This document shows positions 1-6,871 of a stretch of DNA of 12,467 bases, piece by piece (position 1 is the stretch's first letter; the number at the start of each line of letters is the position of its first letter). A program made the translations under genes and the position numbers. Below the pieces are notes generated by a model that saw only the letters and a list, made by a program, of their open reading frames with translations, was not told the DNA's origin and searched no databases. Source of the stretch: Candidatus Acetothermia bacterium JdFR-50. Its GTDB lineage: Bacteria > Bipolaricaulota > Bipolaricaulia > Bipolaricaulales > Bipolaricaulaceae. Location of the stretch: assembly GCA_002010365.1 (NCBI GenBank), contig MTNL01000158.1, positions 1 through 12,467 of the forward strand, in the 5' to 3' direction.

Positions 1-2
1 TC

Positions 3-1799
3 ACCGCCCCGAGCGTCCATGCCCCGGGCTTCGTGGTCTCCGAGGGCCTGCGGTACCTCGCCCTCACCTTCGGGCTCGGGGGCCCGGAGGAACGGTATCC
101 TGGGGGATATTGGCCGGAGTTCCGGTGGGGCGGGGGGCCGGAGGAATTCCCGAGCGAGGCCTTCGCCCCTCTCGTGCTTTGGAATGGGGGGGCGGCCATT
201 GCGGTGGCCCCGGGGAACTACTTTCTCACCAGCCCCCTGGTGCGGACGGGGCAGGGATTCGCCCGGGGACTCCACGGCGCCGTGTGCCGCCTTCCCCGGG
301 GAGTCACTCTACGCACGTGGATCGCCGTCTCTTCCGATCCCCTCTCAGCCCTTTGCAAACTCTCCCACCTACTTTCCCGTGACCGTTCTCCCCGCCACGC
401 GTCACCCGTCACGGGTCACCCTCTTTTCGAGCGCCTCGGCTGGTGGAACGCCTACGGGAGTTATTACACCGAGCTCCTGCATCCGCTGGACGAGGAGGTC
501 CTGCGGGAACTGGCGCGGACCTTCCGCGACCGGGACGTTCCGCTGGGTTACTTCGGCTTGGACCTCTGGTACCGTTTCCGTCTCATCGGAAAGGCCATCC
601 GCTATCAACCCGACCCGGCCAAGTACCCCTCGGGCCTGAGGAAGCTGCGGGAGGAGACAGGGATCCCCTATGTCCTCCACCTCTCGGCCCTCTCGGAGGA
701 GAACGAGTACGGGGCGCGGCCCGGGGATCCGGCGGCGTATGGGGAGATAGCGGAGGAACTCCGCCACCACGGGGCCATCGCCGCCTGGCACGACTGGCTT
801 CGGACACAACAGTTCCTCGTCCGAGGGCTCCGAGAGAATCCCGAAGCGGCCGAACGTTGGTTCGCAGGGGTGCTGGAAGCCTTCGCGAACGAGGGCCTCC
901 CGGTGGTGCTGTGCATGCAGACGGCGGGGATGATCCTCGCCTCCACCGCACATCCCAACGTGATCTCCGCCCGCTCCTATACCGACTACCTCTTCCTCCT
1001 GCGGAAAGCCCTGGAGGAGGCGGCCCGGCGGGGCCACCAGGAGATGCTTCAGGCCCACGTAGATCCCGTGGACTACCGCCTCCAGAACCTGGGTGTAGGG
1101 AGCTTTTACTGGGCCCTAGGAATCAGACCGTTCCAGGATCTCTTCCTCACCCGGGAGCATCCGGAAATCGGGGGCGTGGATCCCGAGGGAGAAGCGATCC
1201 TGCGGCTCCTCTCCATGGGCCCGGTGGGGATCGGCGACCGGCCCGACCTGATCGACTGGGACCTCCTGGAGCGCCTCCTGGACGAGGAGGGAAGGGTCCT
1301 GCGGCCGACGGCTCCCCCGCTCCCCCTGGTCGAGACGTTGGAAGAGGAGGTGAAGCTCTTCTGGAGCGCGGTGGAACGCGATGGGATTCCCTGGGGTTAC
1401 CTCGTGGCCCTGAACACCGGGGAGGACGAGGCCAAGGTGCGGCTGGAGCACCCCCGGGACCGCGATTTCCTCGCTTGGGACATCCGCGAGGGAAGGGCGG
1501 TAGAGGGGAAGGCCTCCGTGCCTCCCCGGGGGATACGGATTTTCCTCCTCGCGCCGGAAGTCCGGGGGATTTTCTTCATGGGCCATCTCAAAAAGCTTCT
1601 CCCGGTCCACGCCGGCCTCGAGCTCCGGGGGGATGGGGGCCTTTGGATCGTGGCGCCGCAAGGGGGCGAGTTCGCGCTTTATGGTAAGCGGGATCCCCAC
1701 TTCGAGTTCCTGGATGGTCGGCTTCTGGAGAAACGGCGAGAGGACACGCTCCTCCGGGTGAAGCTCTCCCCGGGGAGCACGGTGCGCCTGTGGAGGTGA
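3..1799 (+). CDS. GH36-family (raffinose synthase/SIP1-like) glycosidase, 5' partial
   Basis: This is a clan GH-D glycoside hydrolase resembling the raffinose synthase/alkaline alpha-galactosidase branch of GH36. The reading frame is open to the left edge (codons from base 3 read TAPSVHAPGFVV), so the true start and any signal peptide lie outside; the GTG at 33 has no Shine-Dalgarno sequence and is probably internal. An N-terminal beta part is followed by the barrel, with FGLDLWYR near 555-578 (first barrel strand), AAWHDWL with Asp at 792-794 (nucleophile position), CMQTAG at 912-929, ARSYTDY with Asp at 984-986 (acid/base position, compare RxSDDF in raffinose synthases), FQDLFLTREHP near 1131-1163, and MGPVGIGDRPD, which matches the family's GGPVYVSDKPG block. 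A C-terminal beta domain follows. The Lys normally just before the nucleophile is not seen. The stop overlaps the ribosome site of the GH57 gene, which indicates cotranscription. The substrate is unknown; context suggests alpha-glucans or alpha-galactosides. Confidence 0.72.
   Translation, partial: TAPSVHAPGFVVSEGLRYLALTFGLGGPEERYPGGYWPEFRWGGGPEEFPSEAFAPLVLWNGGAAIAVAPGNYFLTSPLVRTGQGFARGLHGAVCRLPRGVTLRTWIAVSSDPLSALCKLSHLLSRDRSPRHASPVTGHPLFERLGWWNAYGSYYTELLHPLDEEVLRELARTFRDRDVPLGYFGLDLWYRFRLIGKAIRYQPDPAKYPSGLRKLREETGIPYVLHLSALSEENEYGARPGDPAAYGEIAEELRHHGAIAAWHDWLRTQQFLVRGLRENPEAAERWFAGVLEAFANEGLPVVLCMQTAGMILASTAHPNVISARSYTDYLFLLRKALEEAARRGHQEMLQAHVDPVDYRLQNLGVGSFYWALGIRPFQDLFLTREHPEIGGVDPEGEAILRLLSMGPVGIGDRPDLIDWDLLERLLDEEGRVLRPTAPPLPLVETLEEEVKLFWSAVERDGIPWGYLVALNTGEDEAKVRLEHPRDRDFLAWDIREGRAVEGKASVPPRGIRIFLLAPEVRGIFFMGHLKKLLPVHAGLELRGDGGLWIVAPQGGEFALYGKRDPHFEFLDGRLLEKRREDTLLRVKLSPGSTVRLWR
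376..419. repeat. GTCAC heptad repeat with 8-bp inverted arms, inside the GH36-like gene
   Basis: Bases 392-419 read as four consecutive 7-mers: CCGCCAC, GCGTCAC, CCGTCAC and GGGTCAC. In addition CCCGTGAC at 376-383 is the exact reverse complement of GTCACGGG at 408-415, giving an 8-bp stem with a 24-base loop. The patch encodes RDRSPRHASPVTGHP in frame, between the N-terminal beta part and the conserved WWNAYGSYY start of the barrel, which is where a linker is expected. Tandem arrays of this kind are more typical of intergenic DNA. An in-frame acquisition is inferred, not shown. Confidence 0.6.
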
Positions 1800-1806
1800 T
1801 TTCCGG

Positions 1807-4686
1807 ATGCGGCGGATGGCGGTGTGGATAGTGCTCGTCGCGGCCTTCGCTGCGGAGGCCTGGGCCAAGGGACCGTTGAACCTGGCCATCATCTGGCACC
1901 AACATCAGCCCCTGTACTGGAACCGGGAAATGGGGGAGTACGAGCTCCCCTGGGTCCGGGTACACGCGGTGCAGGAATACCTGGACTCCCCGCGGATCCT
2001 CCTCGAGTTCCCAGGGATCCGCGTGACCTACAACCTCCAGCCCTCCCTCCTCCGTCAGATCCTGGACTACGTCGAGATCACGGCCGAGGAACGCGCCAAG
2101 GGCGGGCTCTACGAGCATATCGGCGCCGTGGACAACCACCTCAGGTGGACGTGGAAGCTCATCACCGATCCGGGGTCCCTCACTCCGGAGGAACGGCGGG
2201 AGATGCAGCGCCAGTTTTTCTGGATAAACGGCTACATGTTCGACCGCGACGGGAACGATCCCTATTACGACGCCCGCTACGCGGCCCTGAACCTCCTGAA
2301 GAACGCCCGGGACCTCACCGACCAGGAGCTCCTGGACGCCACGGGCCTATACCTCCTGTGGCAGATCTCGCCCGAACTACATGGTGGACTGGGAATCGCG
2401 GAGCTGAGGGGAAAGGAAGGCTGGACTCCGGAGGACGTGATCCGGGTGATCGAGGCCCAGCACGCGGCCCTTTCCCGGGTGGTGGAGGCCTATCGGAGGG
2501 CCCATGATGCGGGAAGCGAGCTCATCACGAGCCCTTTCTTCCACCCCATCGTCCCCATCCTCATCGAGCGCGGCTGGGAGGAGGACGTGCGGGCCCAGCT
2601 CGAGCTCGCCGTGGGACTCCATCGCGAACTCTTCGGGGTCGAACCCCAGGGCGTTTGGCCCCCGGAGCAAGCAGTCTCCTCCTCCGCCGTGGAAACCTTC
2701 GCCCGGGCGGGATTTTCGTGGACGGTAACCAACGAGGGGATCCTGGGCAGCGCCCTGGGGCACACCCCAACGCCCGATGAGCTCACGAGCCCGTGGGGAT
2801 ACCGAGGGATCGCGGTACTTTTCCGCCACCACGGCCTCTCCGACAAGATCGGCTTCTCTTACGGCAACAAACTCACCCAGGCTGCGGTGGCGGACTTCGT
2901 GGGGGAGCTCCGGAAGATCTGGGAGAAGCTTTCCGAGCCCGAAGAGCACCTCCTGGTGGTGGCCCTGGACGGGGAGAACTGGATGTTCATGGCGGGATAC
3001 CCCAATAACGGCCGGAACTTCCTGCGAGCCCTCTATGCTACCCTCTCCGAGGCCGACTGGGTACGGACCGTGACGCCCACGGAGTTCCTGGCCGAGCACC
3101 CCCCGAGGCGAGAGCTAGCGGCCATCCCCCGGGGTTCCTGGGGCGGGGACCTCTCCACCTGGGAGGGGGAAGTGGACGAGGAGATCGCATGGGAGCGGCT
3201 TAAGGCATGCCGCGAGGCGGTGTTCTCCCGGGATCCGAACCCGGAGGCCCTGGACGCCCTCTACGCCGCCGAGGGCTCGGACTGGTTCTTCTGGTACGGG
3301 AAGGACTGGGACTCCGGTACCGATGAGCTCTTCGATTGGCTGTTCAAGGTCCACCTAGTCTCCGCCTACCGGGCGGCCGGAGTGCCCGAAGACGAGATCC
3401 CCCAGGTCCTCACCCTGCGTTTGGAACCCTTCGTCTCCGCCAACCTTGGCGAGGTGGAGCTGGAGCTTGACGGGATCGGCGGCGATGACGAGTGGGCCGA
3501 AGCGGCCCGGTTCGTCGGGACAGGGGAGATCACGGTCCTGTACGTGGGCTACCGGGAGAAGTCGCTGGTGGTACGCGCGGACCTCGCCCGCCCCGCCCGG
3601 GAGTACATCGGGAAAGAGGTGAAGCTCGTCCTCTACGCCGCTGGCGCGCCGGGTGAACCGGCAAACGTGGCTGCCCGCCACGCCGGGGCTGCACTGGGCA
3701 TGGGCCTCGGATCCGCGGTGGAGCTCGACTTCGCCAAGGTCCGGCCGGACGGCTCGGGGTATGTGTTCCGCTACGCCGCGAACGGGAAGGGCGGTTGGCG
3801 CCTGGCCTCGTCCATAAAGACCCTCCTCTTCCGCAAGGCCAGGTCAGGAGAGGTGGTGGAGTTCGAGTGCCCCATGGAGGAGCTCGGAGTTGAGCCGGGG
3901 AAAACCGTTACCTTCCGGGTGACCCTCGAGCGGGAAGGGGAGCTTTTGGGGAAGGCGCCGGAGTGGCCCGCCCACGCCCTCATCCCCACCCTCATCAAGG
4001 GGGAGCTCGTCTTTGAAATGGAAGACCCCAAGGAGGACGACTTCGGTCCCGGAAGCTACGTATACCCCATAAACAAAGTCTTCGCCCTCGAGGGAATATT
4101 CGACCTCGTGCGCTACGCGGTGTACGATGCCGGCGATTCCTGGCAGTTTGCCCTGGACTTCACCGCCCTCCCCAACCCCTGGAACGGTCCCCACGGCTTC
4201 TCCCATCCCCTGGTGCTCCTCTTCCTCGACGTGGCCGAGGGCGGGATGACGGGACTCCACCCCGAGGCGGAGGCGGCGAGGGTCTCCTTCGATCCCAAGC
4301 ATCCCTGGGACTACTTCATCCGGGTGGCGGGCTGGCCCGCCTATGGGCGCCACCTTTGGACCCCCGAGGCCGGGCCGGAACTGGTGGGAGTCACCTCCGA
4401 TCCCAAGCGAGGCCGGATCATCGTCACCGTGCCGAAATCCGTCCTTCCCGAGATCCGGGGCTATCACTATGTCCTCGTCGCCTCCCAGGACGGCTACGCC
4501 AAGGACTATGTGCGTCCCATCGCGGCCCAAGCGGGTGAGTGGGTGGGAGGAGGCTCACCGGATCCGATGTGGGCGCCCCAGATCTACGACTACCTCGCCC
4601 CCAGCATCGAGGACCAACGCGAGATGCTACAGAGCTTCGTGCCCGGCGAACGTTTCGCGATCCTCAGTCCCGTGGAGGTAAGGTGA
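1807..4686 (+). CDS. Secreted GH57 amylase/amylopullulanase-like glycoside hydrolase
   Basis: A retaining GH57 enzyme expected to hydrolyse alpha-1,4 and perhaps alpha-1,6 links in starch, glycogen or pullulan outside the cytoplasm. A signal peptide covers residues 1-20 (cleavage after AWA, no lipobox). GH57 motifs are WHQHQP at 30-35, ITSPFFHPIVP at about 240-250, GVWPPEQAVS at 282-291 with the presumed nucleophile Glu287, and LDGEN at 387-391 with the presumed acid/base Asp388. The blocks RGSWGGDLSTWEGE and SDWFFWYG also match the amylopullulanase-type subgroup. After the catalytic part, residues about 545-725 look like a DOMON-type beta module, and about 735-905 (from FEMEDPKEDDFGPGSYVYP) resemble the glucodextranase C-terminal domain, which often binds carbohydrate or the cell surface. 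The ATG at 1807 has GGAGGTGA at 1792-1799, overlapping the upstream stop. It lies second in the operon, before a glycan-binding protein and a sugar importer. Exact bond specificity cannot be read from sequence. Confidence 0.88.
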   Translation: MRRMAVWIVLVAAFAAEAWAKGPLNLAIIWHQHQPLYWNREMGEYELPWVRVHAVQEYLDSPRILLEFPGIRVTYNLQPSLLRQILDYVEITAEERAKGGLYEHIGAVDNHLRWTWKLITDPGSLTPEERREMQRQFFWINGYMFDRDGNDPYYDARYAALNLLKNARDLTDQELLDATGLYLLWQISPELHGGLGIAELRGKEGWTPEDVIRVIEAQHAALSRVVEAYRRAHDAGSELITSPFFHPIVPILIERGWEEDVRAQLELAVGLHRELFGVEPQGVWPPEQAVSSSAVETFARAGFSWTVTNEGILGSALGHTPTPDELTSPWGYRGIAVLFRHHGLSDKIGFSYGNKLTQAAVADFVGELRKIWEKLSEPEEHLLVVALDGENWMFMAGYPNNGRNFLRALYATLSEADWVRTVTPTEFLAEHPPRRELAAIPRGSWGGDLSTWEGEVDEEIAWERLKACREAVFSRDPNPEALDALYAAEGSDWFFWYGKDWDSGTDELFDWLFKVHLVSAYRAAGVPEDEIPQVLTLRLEPFVSANLGEVELELDGIGGDDEWAEAARFVGTGEITVLYVGYREKSLVVRADLARPAREYIGKEVKLVLYAAGAPGEPANVAARHAGAALGMGLGSAVELDFAKVRPDGSGYVFRYAANGKGGWRLASSIKTLLFRKARSGEVVEFECPMEELGVEPGKTVTFRVTLEREGELLGKAPEWPAHALIPTLIKGELVFEMEDPKEDDFGPGSYVYPINKVFALEGIFDLVRYAVYDAGDSWQFALDFTALPNPWNGPHGFSHPLVLLFLDVAEGGMTGLHPEAEAARVSFDPKHPWDYFIRVAGWPAYGRHLWTPEAGPELVGVTSDPKRGRIIVTVPKSVLPEIRGYHYVLVASQDGYAKDYVRPIAAQAGEWVGGGSPDPMWAPQIYDYLAPSIEDQREMLQSFVPGERFAILSPVEVR

Positions 4687-4735
4687 AGGGGGGTGATATC
4701 AGGCGAAAGGACTCGGAGGCCGGACGGTCCAGATG

Positions 4736-4745
4736 GAAAGGAGGT
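4736..4745 (+). promoter_or_regulatory. Shine-Dalgarno site that fixes the CBM48-protein start
   Basis: GAAAGGAGGT ends four bases before the ATG at 4750. The frame also has an earlier GTG at 4693, but starting there would place 19 charged residues ahead of a normal signal peptide. The ATG at 4750 is therefore chosen. Confidence 0.85.
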
Positions 4746-4749
4746 TGGG

Positions 4750-6813
4750 ATGCGGAGAGCGATTGTCTGGGCGGTTATCTGGGCTTTGGCCTTTGGGTTA
4801 ACCGCTTGGTCTGTGGAATGCCCCGAGGGCAAGGTCCCCGTGACGTTCCGCTACATACCTCTTCCGAACGAGGAAATTCACTCGGTTAGCCTTAGGGGGA
4901 CTTTCAACGATTGGGGCGAATGGACTATGGAAGTTCAACCCGACGGCAGTTGGGCCATAACGGTGTGTCTGGAGCCCGGGACCTATGAGTACAAGTTCTT
5001 CATCAACGGACAGTGGCCCAAGGACATGTCCACCGGCAGGGGCGGGGGTCCCGTGGACTTCGAGGCCGACGGATATGTGGACGATGGCTTCGGCGGCAAG
5101 AACGCTGTCCGCAAAGTAGGAACATTCCTCGAGGGGGAATGGAAGTTCAAAATGAAGTTGATACCGTCCCAAGAATTGTCCTACAACATCCTCACGCTCA
5201 CCTACACCTTCTCGGGCTATGAACTCAAAAGCATCACCAAATACGATCCGGCCGATCCCCTGGCCGCCACCGAACAGGCCTTCGAGTTCTCCGGGCTCGC
5301 TTTGGGCATGGTGAGTCTGAAAAGCGGCGTGTACTTCGATTACGAAGCCGTGGCCTACAAACACACCTTCGTGGAGGGGAAGGCCTCCTTCATGGGAGTG
5401 ACCCTCACCGCCAAGGCCGAACACTGGGCCGATCCGTACCTCCCGGACGACCGTTGTCCCGTGCCGGTGACCTTCCGCTACGTCCCCGCGCCCGGCGAGA
5501 CGGTGACCTCGGTGAACGTGGCCGGCGACTTCGACGGCTGGAACCCCTCAGATCCCGATACCGCCATGACCTACGATCCCGCCACCGGCGAATGGTCCGT
5601 GACCCTCTACCTCACCCCCGGTCCCATCCGCTACAAGTACGTGATCAACGGATCCTGGCCCAACGACATGCAGACCGACCACCCGGTCACAGGCGGCCCC
5701 CTGGACCCCGACCTCCCCACGGACCCTGGGGCAGCTTACCTCTACTACATGGACGACGGCTTCGGCGGCAAGAACGCGGTGCGGGTGATCCGCGGCGCTT
5801 GCCGGAAACCCACCGTGGCGGTGACCTTCCGGTATATCCCCACTTCCGATGAGACGGTGACCTCGGTGAACGTGGCCGGCGACTTCGACAACTGGAACCC
5901 CTCAGATCCCGACACCGCCATGACCTACGATCCCGCCACCGGCGAGTGGTCCGTGACCCTCTACCTCACCTCCGGCCCACACCAGTACAAGTACGTGATC
6001 AACGGTGCCTGGGTCGGAAACATGGCCACCGACCACCCCGTGAGCGGCGGCCCCGTGGATCCCGACGCCGAGGGCTATTACTACGGTAACGCGGTGCGCT
6101 TGGTGAGCGATCCCATGCCGAGCTACATGCGCTACACCCTCACCGCGGAATGGGAGAACTTCAAGGGCACCGTCCGCTTCGAGGACTGCTGCTGCGGCAT
6201 CGTGTTCAAGGACCTGACCCTCACCGTCTCCGACATCTCCCTCTGCTGCGGCATCGCTTACGACGCCGAGCTCTACTTCACCAAGCACGGCTTCCAGCAC
6301 CTTAGGTTCACCGCCGACTCCCTGTTCGAGCTCTGCTGTGGCATCGGCTTCGGCGTGGATGTGGTCTTCGGCGTGAATTACAAACAGATTACGCCCAAAT
6401 TCAGCTGGGATGGCATCGATGCCTGCCTCCACGTCTATGGCGATCTTCAGGTCAATGGCACCGCCGTGGGCGGGCTCGAGCTCTATGGGTTCAAGCTCCG
6501 CTGCGATCTTGGCGACTGTTACTGGCTTGAAATACTGCACGCCTTCAACGTAACCAAAATAGAGGAGATCTTCAGCGCCGACATCTTCCACGATCGAGAG
6601 TTCGAATACGTGAAGCTAGGCACGTGTGGGCCCGCCTGCTGTGGTGACAACTGGGACCTCACCGTCACCGTCTTCTTCGGCGGCGGGTCGCTGTTCGACA
6701 TCACCCGGATCTGGCTCGACATGAACATCCCCCTAGCTGAGGCGATAAAGCTCGTGGTCAACTTCTCGCCCACCATCCCCGAGATCTGCTTCGGCTGGAC
6801 GTGGACGTTCTGA
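4750..6813 (+). CDS. Exported triple-CBM48 (AMPK-type) glycan-binding protein with Cys-Cys-rich beta domain
   Basis: A 687-residue exported protein with no visible catalytic domain. Residues 1-19 form a signal peptide (MRRAIVWAVIWALAFGLTA). Three CBM48/AMPK glycogen-binding-like E-set domains lie at about 29-123, 238-347 and 356-452. Each has a VTFRYxP strand, a GxFxxW or GDFxxWNP turn, a YKxxINGxW strand, and an ending like GGKNAVRxV or YGNAVRLV. A beta-rich segment separates domains 1 and 2 (about 124-233). The C-terminal domain (458-687) is beta-rich and unusual: CCCGI at 480-484, CCGI at 499-502 and 529-532, CGPACCG at 626-632, and a final FGWTWTF. CBM48 domains bind alpha-glucans and usually sit in cytoplasmic glycogen enzymes, so an exported stand-alone triple copy is notable. 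Position between the GH57 enzyme and the MalE importer suggests a surface or periplasmic starch-binding role, analogous to SusE/SusF but unrelated in sequence. The terminal Phe could be an outer-membrane beta-signal. No function is assigned to the Cys-rich domain. Confidence 0.82.
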   Translation: MRRAIVWAVIWALAFGLTAWSVECPEGKVPVTFRYIPLPNEEIHSVSLRGTFNDWGEWTMEVQPDGSWAITVCLEPGTYEYKFFINGQWPKDMSTGRGGGPVDFEADGYVDDGFGGKNAVRKVGTFLEGEWKFKMKLIPSQELSYNILTLTYTFSGYELKSITKYDPADPLAATEQAFEFSGLALGMVSLKSGVYFDYEAVAYKHTFVEGKASFMGVTLTAKAEHWADPYLPDDRCPVPVTFRYVPAPGETVTSVNVAGDFDGWNPSDPDTAMTYDPATGEWSVTLYLTPGPIRYKYVINGSWPNDMQTDHPVTGGPLDPDLPTDPGAAYLYYMDDGFGGKNAVRVIRGACRKPTVAVTFRYIPTSDETVTSVNVAGDFDNWNPSDPDTAMTYDPATGEWSVTLYLTSGPHQYKYVINGAWVGNMATDHPVSGGPVDPDAEGYYYGNAVRLVSDPMPSYMRYTLTAEWENFKGTVRFEDCCCGIVFKDLTLTVSDISLCCGIAYDAELYFTKHGFQHLRFTADSLFELCCGIGFGVDVVFGVNYKQITPKFSWDGIDACLHVYGDLQVNGTAVGGLELYGFKLRCDLGDCYWLEILHAFNVTKIEEIFSADIFHDREFEYVKLGTCGPACCGDNWDLTVTVFFGGGSLFDITRIWLDMNIPLAEAIKLVVNFSPTIPEICFGWTWTF
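5497..5658 (+). repeat. Direct repeat copy A (core of CBM48 domain 2)
   Basis: This 162-base stretch aligns without gaps to 5851-6012, with about 13 mismatches by eye. Several mismatches are synonymous. It encodes the core of the second glycan-binding domain from ETVTSVNVAGDFD to the INGSW strand. The nearly identical DNA points to a recent duplication or gene conversion. Confidence 0.85.
5851..6012 (+). repeat. Direct repeat copy B (core of CBM48 domain 3)
   Basis: Second copy of the repeat at 5497-5658, exactly 354 bases (118 codons) downstream. The protein differs mainly at GDFDG versus GDFDN and at TPGPIRY versus TSGPHQY, both near the expected ligand-contacting turns. Domain 1 of the same protein is much more diverged, so only domains 2 and 3 form the recent pair. 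Confidence 0.85.
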
Positions 6814-6824
6814 AGCCACAGGGA

Positions 6825-6843
6825 GGAGGCTACGACAGCCTCC
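6825..6843 (+). other. Intergenic hairpin upstream of malE
   Basis: GGAGGCT at 6825-6831 pairs with AGCCTCC at 6837-6843 around the loop ACGAC, giving a 7-bp stem. A pyrimidine tract (CTCTCC) follows but there is no T-run. It lies 11 bases after the CBM-protein stop and 28 bases before malE. It could be an mRNA processing or stability element, or a weak attenuator. Confidence 0.5.
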
Positions 6844-6871
6844 CTCTCCAGAATCGGGAAAGGAGGCGCGT

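Noticed and set aside
443..1687. Long overlapping + strand open frame inside the GH36-like gene
   Set aside because: It is rich in Gly, Pro and Arg with no family motifs, as expected for an off-frame reading of GC-rich coding DNA; the GH36 frame carries the conserved blocks.
4693..4749. Upstream GTG start extending the CBM48 protein by 19 residues
   Set aside because: The extension is charged and would sit ahead of a normal signal peptide, while the ATG at 4750 has a strong Shine-Dalgarno sequence.
4687..4749. Promoter or terminator between the GH57 and CBM48 genes
   Set aside because: The 63-base gap has no T-run, no convincing -10/-35 pair and no strong stem, only the Shine-Dalgarno site.
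5497..6012. CRISPR-like or mobile repeat
   Set aside because: There are only two copies, in frame, each encoding the same protein domain core; domain duplication explains them.
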